Part shown: positions 1 through 10,792 of the stretch, in pieces | Position numbering within the stretch: position 1 is the stretch's first letter | Layout: every line of letters begins with the position of its first letter | Origin: Phytophthora sp. 'mugwort' | Lineage: Eukaryota; Oomycota; Peronosporomycetes; Peronosporales; Peronosporaceae | Direction: 5' to 3' | NCBI GenBank assembly: GCA_033558025.1 | Contig: JAUCEF010000016.1 | Location: 3,906,001-3,970,000 of the forward strand | Length of the DNA stretch: 64,000 nucleotides | The notes under the pieces: generated by a model | The model's database searches: none | What the model was told of the DNA's origin: nothing | Seen by the model: the letters and a program-made list of their open reading frames with translations, nothing else | Program-made: the position numbers and the translations under genes

Positions 1-81
1 CGTCAAAGCGTCGCATTAGCTGATAAACTGAAGGGCGAAATTGCCGCGAGGAGGGAGCGCAGACAACGGCGTAGAGTATAA
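1..81 (+). CDS. 3' end of an unrecognised gene (partial)
   Basis: Reading from the first base of the window, an open frame encodes 26 residues and ends at TAA 79-81. The residues are strongly basic near the end (RRERRQRRRV) and look like a charged C-terminal tail. The gene starts outside the window, so its product cannot be named. The short distance to the next gene would be normal in gene-dense parts of oomycete genomes. It could also be a chance open frame, because only 26 codons are visible. Confidence 0.3.
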   Translation, partial: RQSVALADKLKGEIAARRERRQRRRV

Positions 82-279
82 AGCTTAAGAGGAAGCTGAA
101 AGCCGAGAGGTCGCACGGTTAGAGGAACAGCGAAGCAAGACCTGCGGCTTTTTCCTTAATATTTTAAATGACGCAGATATTCAAAATGAGGCAGTCGGGC
201 GGGGCAAAGGTGTCACTCAAATTTGTTAAGTGCGCAGGTGATACGCACTTAACGACCGTTTTATATATTTTTTACTTCG

Positions 280-2167
280 ATGACAGGGCAGCGCAGCGCC
301 CAGGGGTGCGCGCACGCGGGCAACGACCCGCTGGTAGAGGACCTCTTGGCGCTGAAGCAGCGTGTGCGCGAGTCGTCTCACCTTTCCTCCAACTACGGGC
401 GCGCCATCGCCTCCGTGCGCGCGCATCCCACGGCGTTGCGCACCGTCAGCGAGGCCAAAACGCTGCGGCACATCGGCAACTACCTGGCCAACCAGATTCA
501 CGGCATTTTGAAGAAAAGGGGCCTGCTGGAGGCGCCCGAATGCGGCGTGTCGACTGCATCTGCATCTGTAGCACGCGTACAGGCCGAACGTTTGACAAGG
601 GAAACTTTGGTACCGGAATGCTCGACGAGAGAATATGCGCCGGCTTACCGCAAGCGTACGGGCGTTGGGGCGTTTCATTAGGGACTGACAATGTGGTACT
701 GAGAGTAATAGGGTTATTGCTGTACTGCAGAGCCGTGGTTCGTGCTGCTGGCGCTGCAAGAAGCTCAGGCGGTGGCCGAGGACGCGGCGCTGTCAAGTGA
801 CGCGCTGCTGCAGCGGATGCTGGACGCAGGGGTGAGAGAAGATAAGGTCAGAGGAGCAGCGGGTGGAGCTTATTGACACTTTTTGGTCGGTTGTTGTGTA
901 GTATGAAGGTTCCAGTGCCAAGTTACGGGCCTGTTTGGCGTCGCTGAGCGGGACGCACGAGGTGGTCAAGAGGTCCAACTTGGGTTTCTACTATCTGACG
1001 GAGAAGGGCCGACACAGTGCCGAGTTGTGCCCAGGGTCACTGACAGGGGTAACTACTATTACTACTACTACTACGACGACGACGACGACTACTACTACTA
1101 CTACTCCAGCTGTAGTTGCTACTGCTACTGTTACTGTTGGATCAGGCGCTGCTTCAGGTGGCGTTCACTGGGCCCAGGGCGAGCTGCAAGACTCGGACGA
1201 AGAGATCCTTAGCGAGTTGAATGTTCGCATATCCGAACCGGAGCCTGAAACGGTAACCAAGAAACGTACTGCACCGGAAGATTTGGTCCGAGAGACGGAC
1301 ACGTGGGAGTTAGTACTGCTGCTGGATCATCGTGAAATTATTGAACGCCGCAACCCACGAATTTTAGAGCGGAAGCTGCTGGAGCGGAATGTGAACTGTG
1401 AAGTACGTGCGCTTGGGGTGGGTGACGTTCAGTGGATAGCGCGGCGCCATCGCATCGGCGGTGAGACACACGAGTTCATGCTCAACGTAATCGTGGAGCG
1501 TAAGGAAGTGCACGATTTGTCAGGTAGTATTATCGACCGCCGATTTTTCGAGCAGAAAACTCGACTGGCAACGGTGCGAGAAAACTGCGGTGACGTACAT
1601 GTTATTTATCTCATCGAGGGCTCGCTGACGCAGATAACTACAGTGCGTACGAGCGGCCTCCACACGGCTATGGGCCGTACTCAAGTGCAGAACAACTTTT
1701 TCGTCCAGCTGTGTCAGAATGCGGACGAGACCGTGACGTTCCTCGCTCGTGTGTACGCACGGCTTCTGGCTAAGTTCCCACCGAATCCGACAGCAGCAAA
1801 ACCAGCGACATCATGTCTGTTGCCTTCAGGTAGCTATGACAAGAACAACTTTGCGCAGATATTTTGTCTGCCACCCCAAATGTTCGCTCCATTTAACTCG
1901 CAGTTTCGTAAGAAGACTCAGTTTACCGTGCGCGAGATTTTCCAACGAATGCTCTTGCAAGCTCCAGGACTTAGTGCTGCTAAGACCGTAGGCCTGTCAG
2001 CCAAGTACAAGAACTTCCGCGAGCTGGAAAGTGCATTGCGGAAACGCGGTCGTGAGAGCGAAGTAGAGCACGTTCGTTGTGGAAAAACGCAGCGTCGGCT
2101 TGGCGTCAAAGCACGTGAGTCGCTTGGCAAACTGTTGACGGCTAGTGAGTACACGGATGATGCCTGA
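280..2167 (+). CDS. MUS81: MUS81-like structure-specific endonuclease, three exons
   Basis: MUS81 pairs with an EME1-type partner and cuts branched DNA such as stalled forks and recombination intermediates in the nucleus. Exons are read as 280-655, 731-831 and 902-2167, with GT..AG introns of 75 and 70 bp, giving 580 residues. The N-terminal helix-hairpin-helix region is at about residues 10-90. A winged-helix-like segment (PWFVLLALQEAQ, YYLTEKGRH) follows across exons 2-3. The XPF/ERCC4 nuclease domain runs from about 295 to 430, with D302 in LLLDHRE, GD at 334-335 and the catalytic ERKxxxD motif at E359-D365. A C-terminal helix-hairpin-helix (LQAPGLSAAKT) follows. A threonine tract from an ACT-type repeat lies between the winged helix and the nuclease domain. 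The start ATG at 280 gives the expected N-terminus. Splice sites are inferred by eye; the family assignment is firm. Confidence 0.88.
1050..1109 (+). repeat. ACT/ACG trinucleotide repeat coding poly-threonine
   Basis: About 55 bases of ACT, ACG and related triplets inside exon 3 of the MUS81 gene encode a run of some 17 threonines after LCPGSLTG. It sits in the linker between the winged helix and the nuclease domain, where length changes should be tolerated. Confidence 0.85.
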
Positions 2168-3276
2168 GTATCTGGTACCCCGAGGTCAGACTACCTAGAA
2201 TTTTATGTACTCGTTGTTCTCTATTAGCCAGACGATGGAACCAACTACCCTAATGTGTCGCGATCAAGGCTATGAAGCTGATATGCACGAGGTGCGAAAG
2301 AGAGCGAAATGAAGTCCATCATGGCAATCAGAAAGATGTCCGTCAACTGCTGCGTCTTCCTCGTGTCAATCGAGTTCTAGATTTGCGTCGCCAAGGGCTG
2401 GCACAACGAGCCTCAAAGACTCGATGCGTGCGGTTAGAATGCACTACATGCTGTATTTCCAACTTGTTCTAATATCCAGTGTCTCGATCAGAGATTCGCT
2501 TCTTCCCGGACAAAACGTGATGGTCAGGTTGGCATTCATGAAGGAGGTCGCGAAAAAAAAACTCTGGATATAGGTGGAAATCGAGGCCTGGTTGCGCACT
2601 GGCAAGGTTTGAATATACTTGATGCGTATCCGGATAATGGTGGGGTCTTTGCCTAATGCACATCACTTCCTTTGGCGTTTGAGAGCTGCAACACGGAAGT
2701 GGTTTGAAGCATTGTTGGGATGCAATGGCGGTCAGGCAAAAGGAAAGAGGTCTGCAAGCCGGTCAGGCAAAAGGGATAACATATGCAAGCGCGACGAGTT
2801 TCCGGCAGTATGGGGCAGTCTTTCCTCAACCGGTGGGGGCAGTTGTTCTTGTCTGTGGCGGTAAAGATAGATGTGGCTGCTGACAGCAGGATAAAGCGAT
2901 CCTAAAAAGCCTATAACCCTGTCTTGAGGCCGATACTACGATACTGCAATTGAGACTCTACTTTTTGATTATGACTTTCCAACCACTACGCCGCTCAAAT
3001 TGTGGGTGGATCCTATTGGCGCCGCTTTGAACATTAATCGACCTGTGCCCAAAGCAAACGTTAACACCAGCTCCGGCTTTGAAAAACATTATGGCTGACG
3101 CATATCCGCATGGGGATTCTGTGTCTGCAAGCGTATCGACACGAACATGATCATAGACTCGCTGACTTTACCAACAAAAAGACTTGTTTACACAGCAAAA
3201 GCAAAGTTATCGTATTCACACATTCATCAAATGAAAAAAATGCAATTTAAGCCTACACAGTCAAGCTCTCACTTAT
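2168..3276. other. Intergenic stretch between MUS81 and the TSP1 gene
   Basis: No convincing gene is seen. Open frames are short, on both strands, and look random. A 14-base direct repeat (GGTCAGGCAAAAGG) occurs at about 2731 and 2761. The stretch holds the 3' flanks of two convergent genes. Confidence 0.5.
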
Positions 3277-6200
3277 TCACTCCGTGAACGCTTCGGCCTC
3301 CAGTACACTCAGCTCACCGTCAGGAAGGATGTAGTCAGTCACAGGTGGCACGTAGTCGCAGCTCGTGTTGCTGTAGACGCATTCACGCCACTCCATTGTG
3401 CTGCCGCATACTGAAATGCCAGTGTACGGATCTTCCAAGACGGCGCGCGTACGCGTCTGCATACCGTAATCATCGCATCCAGTCGTCCAGTCGGACCATG
3501 GCCCCATTGTACAAGTCAATCCAGCGCACGAGCTCGTCTCGCTTAGAGCTGGGCAGGCCGTGCCACCGCCCTTCGGTGCAGTCACCACCTTGCGCGAGCG
3601 GGAACGGGTACCGGATGTGGTGACGCACTTGGACCAGCTTGACCACGCGGTGACAGTGCAGGTCGCCGGCATCGGCAGTTGACACGCTGACGATTCGGAC
3701 AGACACGGACACTCGGCGCCGCCGTTCATCGGATTCACTGTGATCCTCCGCGTACGTGTCGACAATAGCGTCTCCTTGTTGCACGGAGACCACGAGCTCC
3801 AGCTGCTGACTTGACAGTTGATCGGATCGCATGAAGTCGTGTCCGTTAGCTCAGGACACGCAGCTCCGCCGTAGAGTGGACTCGAGGTGATCGTACGAGT
3901 GCGGGTCTTCGCTCCCGTGGTGATGTTGCAGGCTCCGAAGGTGCTCCAATCACTGACCTTGCAGTCAACCGGGTCGCAGAAGCTTTGCTCCGTCGTGGCT
4001 GGGCACGCGCTTCCCCCGTACATCGGCGACACACGCACCGTACGCGATCTCGTCTTGCTGCCAGTGGTGGCGTCACATGCCGACCATGGACCGTAGTCGT
4101 TCACCACACAGTCCACGGGGTCGCAAGGAGCAGTGTCTTTGGTCTCCGGACAGCAGGCACCGCCGTACTTGTTCTCCTGAAGAATATCCCGGCGGCGAGT
4201 CTTTAATCCCGTGCTCGTATCACACGAAGTGTAGGTACTCCAGCCGCTGACAATGCAGTTCACAGGGTCACACGTCGCGTTCTGCACCACTTCAGGACAT
4301 GCGAGGCCACCGTACAACGGAGCGACGGTAATCGCACGAGACCGAGTCTTCACACCTGCGGCGTCGTTGCAAGGACCGTAGTCGCTCCAGTTGCCGGCCT
4401 GGCAGTTGACAGGCGGCGCAGTCTCGGTTTGTTCCGTGGCTTCGCAAGCCAAACCACCTCGAACCGGTTGTTGAAGGATGTTTCGTGAGCGCTTGCGGAC
4501 GCCCGTGACAGAGTCATAGGCACTCCACGGCTCCCAAGCATCAAGCACACAGTCCACGGGAGGACAAGCTGTCGTTTCAGTGAGTGCCGGGCAAGCCGTG
4601 CCTCCGTAAAGAGGCTCCTGTGTGACCTGGCGAGAGCGCGACTTGGTAGCGTCTGCATCCGTGCAGTTGCTCCATTCACTGTAAGGCCCAACCGCACACG
4701 AAATGGGATCGCATGGTGCTTCCTGGGTGAGGTCCGGACATTTGCATCCGCCGTACAAATCGAGTTGCTTCACCGTTCTTGAGCGCGTCTTCATGCCTGT
4801 GGTAGCGTCGCAGGCATTCCATTGACCCCAGTCGTCCACCGTACAATCAACCGGATCGCAGCTCTTAGTCTGGACCGTCACGGGACAACCAGTGCCGCCA
4901 TAGAGCGGTGATTGCAGTACCGGACGCGTCAGTTTCCGGAGACCGGATGACGGGTCACAGGCCGACCAGGTAGCATCCCAGTCACCCACGACACAGTTCA
5001 CTGGGTCACAACTTGCAATCTCCTCTAGTGCAGGACACGCAGCTCCGCCATACAAGGCACGCTGCGTGACTTGACGCGTACGGGTCTTTTTCCCGCAGCT
5101 CGAGCCGCACGTCGACCAGCTTGACCAGTCACTCACCGCACAGTTCACAGCGCCACACGGGACTTGTTCACGGGTGGGGCCACACGCCGTGCCTCCATAC
5201 AGAGCTGGCTGCACTACCGAGCGCGTGCGAACAGAGCTAGTGCCACTACCATCGTCGTTACAAACACTCCAGTCCGACCACGGCTCCATGACACAGTTCA
5301 CTGGGTCGCATACTGCCGATTCCTCCAGTGCTGGACATTTGTCGCCGCCGTACTTGGGCTCCGTCGTGATTGTGCGTCGTCGCGTCTTGGTCTGCGTAGC
5401 AGCATCGCAGCTTTCCCATTGTCCATACGGACTCACAACACAGTGCACAGGGTCACACACCAAGTCGTTCGTCAAGTCCGGACACGCAGCACCGCCGTAC
5501 AATGGCTTCTGAGTGATCGTACGGGTCTTCGTCTTCTTGAACGTCGCGGCGTCGCACGCTCCGTACTCGCTCCACTCACTCACTTGACATTCGACCGGGT
5601 CACACGGAATCGTTTCGGTCAGATGATCGCAGGGAGCGCCACCGAACCTCGGTGTCTGCGTAGCTGAACGTGAGCGTGTACGAAGACCCGTACTAGCCTC
5701 ACAGAGACCGAAGTCGCTCCAAGATCCCAGCTCACAGTTCACAGGCGGGCAGTTCACATCCTGTACGAGGTCGGGACACGGAGTTCCTTCGTAGAGAGGC
5801 TGTTGCGTGACGTTGCGGTAGCGATGCTGCTTGGGATCATCGCTATCACACGACGTCCAAGTCGACCATTCACTGACCGTGCAGCACACAGGATCGCAAG
5901 CCTTTTCCTGGACTAGTGCGGGACATGGTAAACCGCCGTACAGAGTTTCCTGTGTCACATTACGCGTCTGCGTGCGCTGACCCGTGGAGGCGTCGCAAGC
6001 ACTCCAGTCACCCCACGCTGACACGGCGCAGTTGATCGGCTCACAAGGGGCCTCCATCACGAGTACGTCACACGCTGCGCCACCGTAGAGCGGTAGCTGT
6101 ACAGGTGTTCGCCGCTTGTAGCGCTTGCCAGAGGTGCGGTCGCACGCGCTCCAGTCGCCCCAGAGTGAGTCCACAATGCAGTCCACAGGATCGCACGGAG

Positions 6201-9200
6201 CCATGTCTTCCAGCGCGTCACAGGCAGTGCCATTGCGCTGAGGCGATCGTGTAATTTCTCGCGTGCGCTTCTTCGTTCCGGTTTTGGCGTCGCACGCAAG
6301 CCACGTACTCCACAAGTTAAGCTCGCAGTTCACCGGCGGGCAGGCCCGCGTTTGCGTTGTAACGTCGCACGCAGCACCACCGTGGACAGGCTCCTGCTTG
6401 ATCGAGCGTTCACGTGTCTGCGTTGGCGTGTAATCCGTGCATGCTGTCCAGTCATTCCAGTCGGTGAGGAGACAGTCGATAGCTGGACACGCCACCTCTT
6501 CGTCCAGCGGCGGACACGCAGTTCCATTGTAAAGAGGATCGACCAGCACAGTACGCGAGCGTGAAGCAGTTGCGGTGTCTACAGTACACATGGTCCAGTC
6601 CGTCCAGTTTCCGACAGCGCAGTCCACAGCGGGACAAACATCCGTATCGATCAGATCCGGGCATTCTGTGCCGCTACGAACAGCGGGCTGTACGACGGTG
6701 CGCTTGCGAGTCTTGACGAAGGTCTCGGCGTCGCAATCACTCCAGTCGCTCCATTCACTCACCGTACAGTTGATCGCTTCGCACGGCTGTTCCTCCTTCA
6801 AGGCCGGACAGAGCAGATCTGCAATCACGTCGTCAGTGTCAGAGATACCGCAGGTAGATGGCGGTGGCGGCTTCTGAATGACTTGACGAGTTCGTGATCG
6901 AGTCGCAGTGTCGACCGTGCAAATGGACCAGTCACTCCACTCACTGACAAGACACTTCTGGCAGCTTCGCGTCTGGGTGAGCGGAGGACAAGCCAACCCC
7001 CCACTGGAAGCTGGCACACGAACCGTTCGAGATCTCGTCTGCGTGTTGGAGACCGCGCCGCAGTCGCTCCAAGGCCCCCACGCAGTCACACCACAGTTGA
7101 CGGCCTTGCAGCTCTTAATCTCTTCGAGCGGTGGACACGTTTTGCCGCCACTACGCGGAGCCTTTACGATCTGGCGCGTACGCTTCCGGTTGCCGTCAGC
7201 GCCGCAGCTCCCGAACGTGGACCATCCGCTGACTTTGCAGTCCCGTGGGGCACACGCGTCAGTCTTGGTAAGTGCCGGACAGGCCATCCCGTTGCCCTTA
7301 GGCTGGACGAGAATGGCACGCGACTTGGTTCGTGTCCCGGTTCCCTCGTCACACGGCGTGTAGTCGCCCCAGCATGAAACTTGGCAGTCCACGTCGGTTT
7401 TGCACGGCTTCGTCTTGATCAGCTTCGGGCATTTCTTACCTTCATCAGCCGCTTGCACCACTTCACGCGTCTTGGTCTTTGTGAGCGTCTCAGGGTCACA
7501 CTCACTCCAGTTACTCCAGTCGCTCACTTCACAGTCAATTGGTCGACAGTTCTCGGACTCTTTGAGAGGAGGACACTTAGCGCCCTTCCCGGATCGAGGA
7601 GTGATCACGTCACGAGAGCGCGTGCGCTTGAACTTACGTCGAGAGCATTTCCCCCAGTCGCCCCAGTCACCCACTTGACAGTCCACGCTGGGCTTGCAGC
7701 TACGTGTCTGCTGAAGATCGGGACAGGTTTTACCACCAGGACCAGCAGCTTGAGTCACGTCTCGAGTGCGTCGCTGGGTGTTGGATGCGGCGTCACACGC
7801 AGAGAAGTCGGACCACTCGCCAACCTTGCAGTCAAGGCGCTTTGGACAGCAAGGCTGAGCTCCCTGCAGAGGTGGACAGGCCTTGCCACCGTTCTTTGGC
7901 TCTGTGATGACCGACCGGTTGTGGACACGGACGAACAGGTTGACGTCGCAGATACCCCAGTCCGTCCAGTCACTCACGGCACAGTCCACCTTAATCACAG
8001 GTTTCTCTTCCATCAGCGGCGGACAGGCAGATCCACCATCAGGTTGCTGTAGAATGGCTCGGAAGCGCCGTTCTTTGCTGCTATCGCTGCCACAGGACGT
8101 GAACGGCGACCAAGAGCTCACGACACAGTCGGACGGCTCACACGTCTGAGTCTCCTCAAGGTTCGGACACGCAGTACCGCCAAAGCTTGCTGGAGTGATC
8201 ACAAAACGGCGACGGCTGTGCTTCTTGCTGAGCGGATTGCACCCGCTCCACGACGTCCAATCACTCGCCTTACAGTTCACGGGTTGACAAGCTTCTTCTT
8301 GAACGAGGTCCGGGCAGTCGGCTCCTCCAAAGGCGCACGGACTCGTGACCGTGCGGTGACGCGTCCGCTTTCCCGTAACCTTGGAACACTCGCTCCAGGT
8401 CCCCCATCCAGTGACTTGGCACGCGACAGGAGCGCAGGCCACGGCCTCCTGTAGAGCTGGACAAGCTGCGCCACCATCTTGAGGGGACACGAGGACGACA
8501 CGAGAACGGGAACGCTGCTTCGTAACGGGGTCACAGGCCGAGTAGGGCCCCCACTCGCCCACTTTGCAGTTCGTCTTGTTGAGTGGCACAGTCTCCTCGA
8601 GTGGCGGACACGCTTTACCCCCATCACCGTCTCGAAGAATGGTGCGTCGTCGGCATTTATTGTCTCCAAGCAGTTCAAAGCCGCCCCAAGGACTTACTTG
8701 GCAGTCACGAGGGTTGCAGTTTTGGCTCTCTACGAGCGGCGGGCATTCAGTGCCCCCGTACTTGGCAGGACTGACGACAGTTCGAGTACGTTGACGCACT
8801 TTGAACGCTCTGCAAGGGCCCCAGGAGCTCCAACTACTCACCTGACAAGGCTCTGGATCACATGGAGCACGGTCTTCAAGCACAGGGCAAGCAGCACCGT
8901 CACCGACGGGCTGTTGAGAGACTGTTCGGGTGCGTTTGCGAGTCATTGTACTAGCGTCACAAGCTCCGAAGGCGCTCCATGCACTCACTTGGCAGTCACC
9001 ACATGTTACCCATTCCTCGAGCGACGGACAGGACGCGCCTCCTTCCTTAGCAGGAGTCACAACCGTTCGCGTGCGTCTACGTTGGCCGCCAGGAGGACAC
9101 GTCCCGGCGCCGTTAGCGTCCCAGATCCACTTGGTCACTTGGCAGTCCACCGGTTGACACACTTGCTCTTCCTGTAGTGGAGGGCAACTGGCACCTCCAT

Positions 9201-10431
9201 CACAAGGATGAATGATCGAACGTGAGCGTCGTTTGTAGCGCAGACCATCCGTAGCTTTGATAAAGAACTCAAAAGGGCTCCAGTCACTCACGGTACAGTC
9301 TTGTGGGGTGCACGGCTGGGTCTCGGACACTGGTGGACACGCAGCGCCACCGAAGCATGGAGTTGTCAAGACATCGCGACTACGCTTCCTCTGTAGCGTC
9401 TTCGTGTCACAGACGCTCCAGTCACTCCAGTTGCCGACAACACACGGCACAGGGTCACAGGGCGCCGTCTCGACAAGTGCCGGACAGTCGGCTCCACCGT
9501 TAACAACAGCACTAACTACCGTCCTGGAGCGCGTCTTGGTGCCTGTAAGGGGGTTGCACACTGAGAAGGAGTTCCAAGAACTCACTACACAGTCCGCACA
9601 CGCCACGGATTCTTGAAGAGCAGGACAGACTGCACCTCCGTCTTGAGCGGCGGTGACGACGGTTCGTGTCCGGGTCCGAAGCTTCGAGATGGGGTCACAC
9701 ATACCACTCCAAGCCCACGCACTCACGACACAGTCGATCGGATTGCACGTCACCTCTTCAACGAGCGCTGGACACGGGTTGCCTCCATCCGGTTGGCATG
9801 TGATCTCACGTACACGCGTCTTCTTGGTCCCAAGGATCTTCCAAGGACTCCACGTCCCGACAGCACAGTCCACGGTTTTACACGCAATTGTCTCGATGAG
9901 AGGAGGACACGCAGTGCCACCAAACTGAGGCAGTTTTAGTATCGAGCGGGTGTGCGTCTTCTTGCCAAAGAGGCAAATGCTGAACGGGGTCCAGTCGCTC
10001 ACAACGCAGTTGATGGGGTCACAAGGTGCCGTCTCGACTAGAGCTGGACAAGCCGCGCCACCGTCTTGAGTCGGCAGTATAACCTCTCGAGTGCGCTTCT
10101 TCTTGCCCCAGAACGGGTCACAGGACGAGTAGGCAGACCAGGGTCCGACCTGGCAGTTTTGAGGCGAACACGGTTGTGTGTCAGTGAGTGATGGACACGA
10201 AGCTCCACCGTTGAGAGGCCAGACGGTCACATATCGACGTCGAGTCTTGGTCGAGTATGCAGATGTACAGGTGCTGAAGCAGCCCCAGTCGCTCACTTGG
10301 CAGTCGACTGGCATAAAGAACGATTGGATGATCGGGTAGAAGTACGTGTCATCTTCAGCCAGCGCCCCTGGTGATACCGTTACGACCAGTGCCACCGCCA
10401 TTAAGGCGAGGTGAACTGGATCGAAGAGCAT
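3277..10431 (-). CDS. Vsv1-like secreted adhesive protein with 47 thrombospondin type 1 repeats
   Basis: A single intronless frame of 2,384 residues. Residues 1-25 form a hydrophobic signal peptide (LALMAVALVVTVSPGALA), so the protein is secreted. The rest is an unbroken chain of about 50-residue thrombospondin type 1 repeats. Counting each C-x-V-x-x-W-type start gives 47 copies. A typical unit has CxVSxWSxWSxC, a basic KxRxRxV segment, GGxxCPxLxE and a closing CxPxxC. The size, lack of introns, signal peptide and 47 repeats match what is known for Phytophthora Vsv1, the adhesive stored in ventral vesicles of zoospores and released when spores attach to a host. Several repeats lack one cysteine (for example the fourth, eighth and twelfth). 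The tail after the last repeat is acidic, with no membrane anchor. The ATG at 10431 is chosen because the signal peptide follows at once. Confidence 0.9.
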   Translation of the reverse strand: MLFDPVHLALMAVALVVTVSPGALAEDDTYFYPIIQSFFMPVDCQVSDWGCFSTCTSAYSTKTRRRYVTVWPLNGGASCPSLTDTQPCSPQNCQVGPWSAYSSCDPFWGKKKRTREVILPTQDGGAACPALVETAPCDPINCVVSDWTPFSICLFGKKTHTRSILKLPQFGGTACPPLIETIACKTVDCAVGTWSPWKILGTKKTRVREITCQPDGGNPCPALVEEVTCNPIDCVVSAWAWSGMCDPISKLRTRTRTVVTAAQDGGAVCPALQESVACADCVVSSWNSFSVCNPLTGTKTRSRTVVSAVVNGGADCPALVETAPCDPVPCVVGNWSDWSVCDTKTLQRKRSRDVLTTPCFGGAACPPVSETQPCTPQDCTVSDWSPFEFFIKATDGLRYKRRSRSIIHPCDGGASCPPLQEEQVCQPVDCQVTKWIWDANGAGTCPPGGQRRRTRTVVTPAKEGGASCPSLEEWVTCGDCQVSAWSAFGACDASTMTRKRTRTVSQQPVGDGAACPVLEDRAPCDPEPCQVSSWSSWGPCRAFKVRQRTRTVVSPAKYGGTECPPLVESQNCNPRDCQVSPWGGFELLGDNKCRRRTILRDGDGGKACPPLEETVPLNKTNCKVGEWGPYSACDPVTKQRSRSRVVLVSPQDGGAACPALQEAVACAPVACQVTGWGTWSECSKVTGKRTRHRTVTSPCAFGGADCPDLVQEEACQPVNCKASDWTSWSGCNPLSKKHSRRRFVITPASFGGTACPNLEETQTCEPSDCVVSSWSPFTSCGSDSSKERRFRAILQQPDGGSACPPLMEEKPVIKVDCAVSDWTDWGICDVNLFVRVHNRSVITEPKNGGKACPPLQGAQPCCPKRLDCKVGEWSDFSACDAASNTQRRTRDVTQAAGPGGKTCPDLQQTRSCKPSVDCQVGDWGDWGKCSRRKFKRTRSRDVITPRSGKGAKCPPLKESENCRPIDCEVSDWSNWSECDPETLTKTKTREVVQAADEGKKCPKLIKTKPCKTDVDCQVSCWGDYTPCDEGTGTRTKSRAILVQPKGNGMACPALTKTDACAPRDCKVSGWSTFGSCGADGNRKRTRQIVKAPRSGGKTCPPLEEIKSCKAVNCGVTAWGPWSDCGAVSNTQTRSRTVRVPASSGGLACPPLTQTRSCQKCLVSEWSDWSICTVDTATRSRTRQVIQKPPPPSTCGISDTDDVIADLLCPALKEEQPCEAINCTVSEWSDWSDCDAETFVKTRKRTVVQPAVRSGTECPDLIDTDVCPAVDCAVGNWTDWTMCTVDTATASRSRTVLVDPLYNGTACPPLDEEVACPAIDCLLTDWNDWTACTDYTPTQTRERSIKQEPVHGGAACDVTTQTRACPPVNCELNLWSTWLACDAKTGTKKRTREITRSPQRNGTACDALEDMAPCDPVDCIVDSLWGDWSACDRTSGKRYKRRTPVQLPLYGGAACDVLVMEAPCEPINCAVSAWGDWSACDASTGQRTQTRNVTQETLYGGLPCPALVQEKACDPVCCTVSEWSTWTSCDSDDPKQHRYRNVTQQPLYEGTPCPDLVQDVNCPPVNCELGSWSDFGLCEASTGLRTRSRSATQTPRFGGAPCDHLTETIPCDPVECQVSEWSEYGACDAATFKKTKTRTITQKPLYGGAACPDLTNDLVCDPVHCVVSPYGQWESCDAATQTKTRRRTITTEPKYGGDKCPALEESAVCDPVNCVMEPWSDWSVCNDDGSGTSSVRTRSVVQPALYGGTACGPTREQVPCGAVNCAVSDWSSWSTCGSSCGKKTRTRQVTQRALYGGAACPALEEIASCDPVNCVVGDWDATWSACDPSSGLRKLTRPVLQSPLYGGTGCPVTVQTKSCDPVDCTVDDWGQWNACDATTGMKTRSRTVKQLDLYGGCKCPDLTQEAPCDPISCAVGPYSEWSNCTDADATKSRSRQVTQEPLYGGTACPALTETTACPPVDCVLDAWEPWSAYDSVTGVRKRSRNILQQPVRGGLACEATEQTETAPPVNCQAGNWSDYGPCNDAAGVKTRSRAITVAPLYGGLACPEVVQNATCDPVNCIVSGWSTYTSCDTSTGLKTRRRDILQENKYGGACCPETKDTAPCDPVDCVVNDYGPWSACDATTGSKTRSRTVRVSPMYGGSACPATTEQSFCDPVDCKVSDWSTFGACNITTGAKTRTRTITSSPLYGGAACPELTDTTSCDPINCQVSSWSSWSPCNKETLLSTRTRRITVNPMNGGAECPCLSESSACQLPMPATCTVTAWSSWSKCVTTSGTRSRSRKVVTAPKGGGTACPALSETSSCAGLTCTMGPWSDWTTGCDDYGMQTRTRAVLEDPYTGISVCGSTMEWRECVYSNTSCDYVPPVTDYILPDGELSVLEAEAFTE

Positions 10432-10451
10432 TGGGAGCTGAGGGAGGCACT

Positions 10452-10470
10452 TGAAGTTGACGTGAACACT
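10452..10470 (-). promoter_or_regulatory. Possible initiator of the TSP1-repeat gene
   Basis: About 20-40 bases before the start codon the minus strand reads TTCACGTCAACTTCAAG, loosely like an oomycete initiator plus flanking region. The match is weak. Confidence 0.25.
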
Positions 10471-10792
10471 ACGAAAGACGCTGTCAAATACAGAGAAACT
10501 TGAGGTTTAGATGTGAACAGGACGAGTCTTTTCCGCGAATGAGTCGAATGACTGGTTTATCTAGAGCGGAATCCATAAGTGTGTGTGTCTTGCTTGTCAA
10601 AAGCCTGCGAGATCCTAATAGCGAACAGTCGCTTTGGAAGATATCGCCATACATATCCTTACATGTGCCAGGTCCATTGGGTCCTCGTGACCAGTCGCCG
10701 ATGAAAAGCCACGAATCTTCGCCTTTGAGAAGCATGAGTGTTTGTCAAGGTTGAAGTTGAAAGGAATGATTGGCTCACGTATCACTTAGAAC

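Noticed and set aside
6352..9939. Many plus-strand open frames opposite the TSP1-repeat gene, up to 232 codons
   Set aside because: They are antisense shadows of the repeated, GC-biased coding frame on the minus strand and change pattern with its repeat period.
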